DNA of 64,000 bases, taken from NCBI GenBank assembly GCA_963580285.1, contig OY757025.1, forward strand, positions 116,997,900 through 117,061,899, in the 5' to 3' direction. The position numbers and the translations under genes are program-made. This DNA is from Lucinisca nassula. Lineage: Eukaryota > Mollusca > Bivalvia > Lucinida > Lucinidae. Of this stretch, positions 58,127-64,000 are shown piece after piece. Every line of letters begins with the position of its first letter. The first letter of the stretch is position 1. The notes beneath the pieces were generated by a model, which was not told the origin of the DNA, did no database searches, and saw nothing but the letters and a program-made list of their open reading frames with translations.

Positions 58127-58254
58127 TAAAAAAAAAAAAAAAAAAAAAAAACAAATGAAGAAAGAAGCCCACTTTCTTGCACAGTACAATAAATAAAATT
58201 AAATAATTGACTCCAGAAAATATTTCATGATTTTTTTTTTTTTTCATATTACTG

Positions 58255-58420
58255 CTACACGCTCACGAGCAGGATTTCCTGGGTGGTAACCAGTACTTTA
58301 TTTTAAGCAATGTGGATGAAGTATTTACTCAAGGGCACAACACTTTGGTCAGCATGAGGCTCGAACCAGCAACCTCTCGATCAGAAATCCGATGCGCTAC
58401 CACCGCACCAAAGCGTCCCC
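58255..58420 (-). mobile_element. SINE W2 (tRNA-like head, - strand)
   Basis: On the - strand, GGGGACGCTTTGGTGCGGTG GTAGCGC gives an A box, and GCTGGTTCGAGCCTC a good B box. The body includes CCCTTGAGTAAATACTTCAT. The acceptor stem does not close, so this is not a functional tRNA. Confidence 0.6.
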
Positions 58421-58539
58421 ATACAAAATGCCAAGTGTTTATCAGATACACCTTCAGGGGAGGCAAATCAATCAAGAATATTTTTCTCCCTTATCAAGTG
58501 TGCTACTTTTAAACTGGCATATATATAGAGAGAGAGAGA

Positions 58540-58967
58540 ATACCAGGTTCGTGTCTTTTGATATCAGGTTTATCAGGCAAGGCTTCGAGAACGCCTGTTG
58601 AATCGCAAGGCTTGCCGAGCAATTCTACACGCGTTCTCGAAGCTGAGCCTGATAATATATATATATTTCAAACAACACGAATCTGGTATTCCATTGACTG
58701 ATCAGTTTAACCAGTTGTACACTTTTAATATGTTATTTACGATCAATTATCATGTCCTTAGTGCGTCCCAATATTCGGGAGCGCAATAATCGGTTGATAT
58801 ATTTAGTATCAGCTGGCCGTAATTTTTTCTCTGATATTTTCATGTATTTTTTTTTCGATTTTCCAATAATAATAGCTTTTTCGTCTTTTCCAGTAGTCCG
58901 GGTCATTGATAAAAGTGCTATGTCTCGTTGACTTGATAAAACTTACTTGACCTGAGATAGCATTCAC
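58540..58967. mobile_element. Element G2
   Basis: GAATACCAGGTTCGTGTC, hairpin TTTATCAGGCAAGGCTTCGA, right end ACTTGACCTGAGATAGCAT. Same layout as G1. Confidence 0.7.
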
Positions 58968-58969
58968 CA

Positions 58970-61206
58970 TTCTATGAAATTTTGTTGGAGTTATGGCCGT
59001 TTGCAATTTCTCGCCTTATAATTGTATTGCTTTCATGTGCGTAGCATAGCTTTAGAACCATGTATGCTAGGGGTTTAAAATTTCTTATATTGGTCCTCAT
59101 GAAAAATAGTTTATCCATATTTTTCTTATCCGAATTATCTCCCCTTTTTCGAGCTATTTTTCGTTTAATTAAATAACATAGGAATCTCGTTAGCAAGATA
59201 TCTGAAAAGTATTTGAGCGGAAGCCTTGATATTTGGTATACTGATTGAGACTGAGGAGGAGATCACCTGACGAACTTTTCAACAAAATGTATGCATTTTG
59301 TTGTAGTTATGGCCCTATACAATTTTTGCCATTTAATCCTGTTGCTTTCTTGTGCATAGCATAACTTAATGGTCATTCATCACGTTATTGTGATCATTGA
59401 GAACTAAACGCACATTGCTTCAGGTAAATGAAATCTGAAAACCGGATCAAATTATATGTAATAGTTTCTGAGATATTGCAAATTGAAGTCTGAAATATTT
59501 CAAACAGAAAGAACAACTCGAAACTGTCTCATTGATATTCATGAAGTATTCTATGATGTCATGTTGACTTTAATATATTTTTTTAATCAATATATCTGGT
59601 GTTTTATAATTGTCAAAAAATACTCACCCATCTGATAATATTAATGAAATTGATCTCAGTCAAAACTCAAAAACAAATTCTTCTAATTTCAAACCTAAGG
59701 TTTATAAGTTAAAATACAAATTATATGTTATTTGAATAATTTATATTTAGGTTACTTGTACGTACGATCGAGATCAAATAACATACAGTGGTAGGTCGTG
59801 TGTTTAGAAGCCATTCAAAAAGCATTATTATTAATGTATTGTTTTTGTTTTGTTTCAGTTGTGGTTTAACATCCACGTCAACACTGTATGGGTCATTTCG
59901 GAGATGTTACTTATAATTTAGTGGGACTTTTACCTGACATTCAGATGAAATGACATTTCAAGCCCTGTCGCCCAATGAAACCAATAGGGTTTATAAGCTC
60001 ATACCGCTTTGCCGGGACAGGATTAGATCCTCTAAGCGGTTTACCAGTACTCTAATGCGGTCGGTGTCAACTCTGTGTGGAAGCATCATGCAGCCCAGAT
60101 GGGCGGGGACCGATATAATTAATGTATCAAAAGAATTTATAAATTAACAGGTCAAAAATTCTTGTAAAACTTAAACGTTTTAATTATGAAAATAAATTTA
60201 TATCCAAAGTTATTAATAAGAGTCACTGCCATGTGTAATTAAATCACAGAAACTGAAAATATGTCAGTTTAAAAGTTAATTCAAAAAGTTAAAATCCATT
60301 ATGATGTCACAAAATATTGCATTGTGGGTCTAAATCAACCAATATTCAAGGGAGGCTACCCTAAGTGGAAAATACGTACATTAGATATAAATAAGAATAA
60401 CTTAGAAACAAATGGGATTTTTTCATGCAGTTTTCAGTAAAATGATCCTCTTTGTATTCTTTCAGTATACTTAATACTAGAAAAATGTAAATTTTCGTGA
60501 TAAATGACCTTTAAGGACCATATATGCTATTGTTTTGAAATTTCATATATGGATGGCTCATGAAGAAAATATGTGACAATATTTTTTATCCGAAATACCC
60601 CCAATTTTAGAGTTCAACTTACTCGCAAATCTCTTTTAATAAAATAACATTGAAATCTGGTTTGCAAGATGTCTGAAAAAGTATTTTATCTAGATCATTG
60701 ATATATGGTATACTGGTTGGGACTGAGGAAGAGATCACCTGATTAAATTTTCAACATATTTATAAAATTTTGTTGGATTTATGGCCCTTTGTAATTTTAG
60801 GCCATTTATTCCTGTTGCTTTATTATGCATAACATAAGATTACAACTAATCCCCCCTCCTTTTTTGTCTTATTCGAACTATCTCTCATTTAAATAACAGC
60901 AAGATATCTAAAATTATATGTACTGGAGCCTTGATATTCGGTATGCTGATTGGCACTGAGCAGGAGATAACCTGAATAAATTTTCAACAAATTTTATTAA
61001 TTTTATTATTAATTACGGCCCTTTGCAATTTCTGATCATTAAATCCTGTTGCTTTCTTGTGCATAGCATAACTTTAGAACCATGTATGCTATTGTTTTGA
61101 AATTCCATACATGAATTCCTCATGAAAAATAGGTGACATATATTTTTTCTTATCTGAATTATCCCCCATTTTACAATTGTTTCCGTTCAAACAAAATAAC
61201 ATTGAC
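58970..61206 (+). repeat. R13: diverged tandem repeat, interrupted
   Basis: Units of roughly 350 bp at about 58970-59370, 60480-60850 and 60890-61200, sharing GCATAGCATAACTTTAGAAC CATGTATGCTA and GATATTTGGTATACTGATTG. SINE E13 and unassigned AT-rich DNA (59370-59839, 60120-60480) lie between. Confidence 0.6.
59840..60118 (-). mobile_element. SINE E13, 9-bp target duplication
   Basis: E SINE on the - strand. TTAATGTAT at 59831-59839 and 60119-60127. Confidence 0.8.
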
Positions 61207-61880
61207 TATGTTCTAGAAAGGGTTATCCTTTGGAAGCAAAGAATACTCCACAGAACAGTAAAATATAGAGTGTAAATGCTTTCTGGGCCAGACTAGCTAG
61301 TTTCGGCCAATTAGGCCTCATCAGTGACCCTCAAATAATTTCAAAATTCCACAATGGAATCAATGATCCCAAAGGACAAGAAAATATAAACTACACTATG
61401 AAGTAGGAGAGGGAGACTTTTTACGGCCGCCACACAGTCCCAGACATCAGCTGTAGTGACGTCCAATATGTTCTAGAAAGGGTTATCCCTTGGAAGCAAG
61501 GAATACACCACAGAACAGTAAAATATAGAGTGTACATGCTTTCTGGGCCAGACTTTCTGGTTTCGGCCAATAAGGCCCCATCAGTGACCCTCAAATAATT
61601 TCAAAATTCCACAATGGAATCAATGATCCGAAAGGCCAAGAAAATATAAACTACACTATGATGTAGGGCCGGTAGACTTCAAAGTTTACGGCCGCCACAC
61701 ACTCCCAGACACCAGCTGTAGTGACGTCAAATATGTTCTAGAAAGGGTTATCCTTTGGAAGCAAGGAATACACCACAGAACAGTAAAATATAGAGTGCAT
61801 ATGCTTTCTGGGCCATACTGGCTAGTTTTGGCAAATTAGGCCTCATCAGTGATCCTCAAATAATATCAAAATTCCAGATC
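61207..61880. repeat. R14: about 260-bp tandem repeat, three copies
   Basis: TATGTTCTAGAAAGGGTTAT starts near 61207, 61468 and 61732; the third is truncated. Copies contain CCTCATCAGTGACCCTCAAA and ACGGCCGCCACAC. Confidence 0.8.
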
Positions 61881-62089
61881 GGACCAATAATAGCTGAGTT
61901 ACGTCCCCATGATTCTCACCTATGGCCATTTCGATCTTGTGAACAGCGTAGCTTCATTGTTTGTATCTTAGTGAAACTTGCAGGTAACAATGAAATGCAT
62001 AAAATCTCAGATGAGTTCAAAAATGGATCAGATCGTACCAACAATGACAGAGTTACATCTCCTTGATTTTAAAAATGGCCATTTTAGCT

Positions 62090-63300
62090 CACCACAGGTG
62101 AAGGCTTCAGGGGAGCAGTGGTCCGTATAGTCTGCGTCGTCCGCGGCGTATGCATGTTCAACATTTTCAAACATCTCTAAAACCACTGGGCCCATTGAAG
62201 TTAAATTCCATATGGAGCACCCATCGGATGGGGCAACGAAGGTTTGTTTGCAGGGTCCAGGTCATGTGACCAAGATGGCCACCATGCACATATAAGGTAA
62301 ATATTCTCCAAAAACATCCGGAACCAGTGGGCCAATTGTCAAGAAACGTGGTGTGTAGCATTGGGGACTCGAGCCAATTATAGGTTGTTCAAATGATGCC
62401 CCATGGATGAGCTTGACATATTTTCCACCAAGGTCAAATTTGGTTAAATAGGCTTTTGTATGGGAAAAAGTGAAAACTAAGTATTTTTTTACAAATTAAT
62501 GCAGCCTATGATCAGAAAATGGGTTGATGCAATAAGCTAAATGAGTATGTGCAAGTACATGCTTATTCAAGGGCTAGGTCATTCCTTGACCTTGGCTAAA
62601 GGTCATTCAGATAAAAATTTAAAACTTATTTTTGTCAGAAACCACAGGACCATATGAAATCAAATTTCAAAAGGAAGCTTTTAGAAACAAAGAAATGAAC
62701 TGGATTATTATCAGTTTAGTCACATGACTATTATGGCCGTCATGCCCATATATGGTAAAATATAAGTGAAGGCAATGATCAGGAATCATACAATTAACCC
62801 ACAGCTCCCATCAGAGACACAAAAGGGAAAGCAGCACAAACATGAAACATGAAGCCTTCAAAAATCATCTTCTCTTGAGCCTTTGGGCCGATTCTCATGA
62901 AACTTGGTTAGTAGCATTTGCTATTCAAACCAATGATAATTTGTTCAAATTGTGATACCTGGATGACCTTGACCTAATTTACGCCAAGATCAAATTTGGT
63001 CATATAGGCTTTTGTATGAAAAAGTCAAAACTGAGTATTTTTCATAAATTATTGCAGCCTGTGATCTGAATGAATACATGACTCCGTGTGAGTATTCAAG
63101 GTCAAAGTCATTTCTTAGAACTTTGCCAAAGTTAATTCAGATATCAAAAATTAAAACTTAATTTTCTCAGAAACCACTGGCCCGTATGAAACCAAATTTC
63201 ATAGGGAAGCTTTAAGGAACAAAGAAATGAATATTGATTTATATCAGTTTGGTCACATAACAAATATTGCCTCTATGCCCATATAAGATAACAAGAATTT
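62090..63300 (+). mobile_element. R15: R-type element, degraded
   Basis: TTTTAGCTCACCACAGGTGA head with a GTCTGCGTCGTCCGCGGCG tract and two or three long units (AGGTCAAATTTGGTTAAATA GGCTTTTGTATG). The head hairpin is weak and no terminal hairpin was found. Confidence 0.55.
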
Positions 63301-63600
63301 CGCACAAGGCTTTGTCACGCCTGTGGTGTGGAAAATAACTGAACCATGAAATGTAGGCCAAGGTCAGATATGGATGCCTGCATGTAAGTTGTCATCCCCA
63401 GATGCAAACTTGTACCAAATACAATTAATGAAGCATTTATAGTTCTCGAGAACTGGACTTTTACATTAGGGTGAAAGTTAGGGTGGTCGCAATAATTCAC
63501 CAAGTCAGTTAAGCATGAAATGTAGGTCAAGGTCAGATATGGATGCTTGCATTAAAGTTGCTATTCCTAGATGCGAACTTGTACAATTAAGAAATGAAAT
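63300..63600 (-). repeat. R3-type tandem units, reverse orientation
   Basis: ATGAAATGTAGGCCAAGGTC AGATATGGATGC occurs twice (63346, 63516), the complement of the unit in R3. Confidence 0.65.
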
Positions 63601-63740
63601 TTATTTTTCTGCAGTCCATGGAAGTTTGAGCGCAGTGGGTCGCGTGCAAAGTAAATGAACCCCCAAGGGGTTCATGTAAACTTTGCTAGCGACCCGCTGT
63701 CGTTCATTCTTTCTTGAAAAGCAGAAAAATTAAGTTTATT
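63585..63740. repeat. Long imperfect palindrome
   Basis: AGTGGGTCGCGTGCAAAGTA AATGAACCCC pairs with GGGGTTCATGTAAACTTTGC TAGCGACCCGCT around 63661; outer arms TTTTTCTGC / GCAGAAAAA. The rest to 64000 is unassigned. Confidence 0.7.
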
Positions 63741-64000
63741 TTTTATATTTCCATTATTTGCCGCTCATCACTGAGCGAAACAATTAAAGCTGAAAAACAT
63801 TGACACGCTGTTTTTCTACAAAAAGTGGAGCAGCGTTTACATCATGAACGCCCGTAGAGAACAATAGTTTAGAATGACGTCACTTGACGTCATTCAATGC
63901 GTTCATGGAAGTATGAACTGCATTGTTTTCTATAGGTTTACATTAGACTTTACACTGGAAATGTAAATATAGTGACATGAATAAAGCTCATATAGTTTTT

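Overview
This is a window of nuclear DNA from a repeat-rich animal genome, most likely a bivalve mollusc. The evidence for eukaryote is intron-split coding sequence with GT/AG boundaries, tRNA-derived SINEs with tails, a fossil LINE and dense families of terminal-inverted-repeat elements. The bivalve suggestion is an inference. It rests on many elements built as a hairpin head, a GTCY-rich tract, a tandem array of about 120-450 bp units and a terminal hairpin. This is the layout of the 'pearl' / Helentron-associated elements known from oysters and clams.

Gene content is sparse. The only convincing host gene lies on the + strand in six exons: 170-238, 4265-4477, 12218-12388, 14275-14421, 14534-14608 and 19329-19607 (stop). 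All six join in phase 0, giving 317 codons plus a stop. It is the 3' part of a larger gene whose start lies left of the window. The protein is low-complexity and charged, ending in a Lys/Gln-rich tail; I do not recognise the family. A second coding segment (about 21374-21966, +) encodes an SGNH/GDSL-type hydrolase domain of the sort often carried by animal mobile elements. A decayed C-terminal piece of a non-LTR retrotransposon protein lies on the - strand (39420-40110).

The rest is mostly mobile DNA, named here by letter. A = about 200 bp MITE with TTAACCC ends. B = about 370 bp element ending TATAGAGGATC / CATATGATAA. C = about 280 bp element with CATTACGAAAACACGCC-like ends. D = pogo-like CAGT element with TA flanks. 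E = about 300 bp SINE with CAAAC tail. T, U and W = tRNA-headed SINEs. F-O = other inverted-repeat elements. R = the hairpin-head / tandem-core / hairpin-tail superfamily.

Layout: 1-4.3 kb, MITEs and SINEs around exons 1-2. 4.7-7.8 kb, R2 and R3. 7.8-12.2 kb, SINE, B, C and D elements. 12.2-14.6 kb, exons 3-5 with R7 between them. 14.6-19.3 kb, the last intron. 20-21.3 kb, a CAGT/pogo-like non-autonomous element with a nested SINE. 21.4-22 kb, SGNH. 22.9-30 kb, a 7 kb head-to-tail concatemer (R9). 30.7-33.7 kb, R10. 33.7-39 kb, B, D and other MITEs. 39.4-40.1 kb, LINE fossil. 40.2-42.65 kb, R8. 42.8-45 kb, nested MITEs. 45.7-47.9 kb, R11. 48-51 kb, SINEs and a pogo-like MITE. 52.3-55.3 kb, R12 nested inside R16. 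55.4-64 kb, mixed MITEs, tandem blocks and a long (TA)n tract.

The most notable observations are these. Transposon ends sit within about 25 bp of three splice sites of the host gene. Sequence-unrelated tandem elements share a common 3' hairpin plus TCTTGTT end. The same long central hairpins recur inside elements with unrelated termini. No intact transposase, helicase or reverse transcriptase was seen, so nearly all elements here look non-autonomous.
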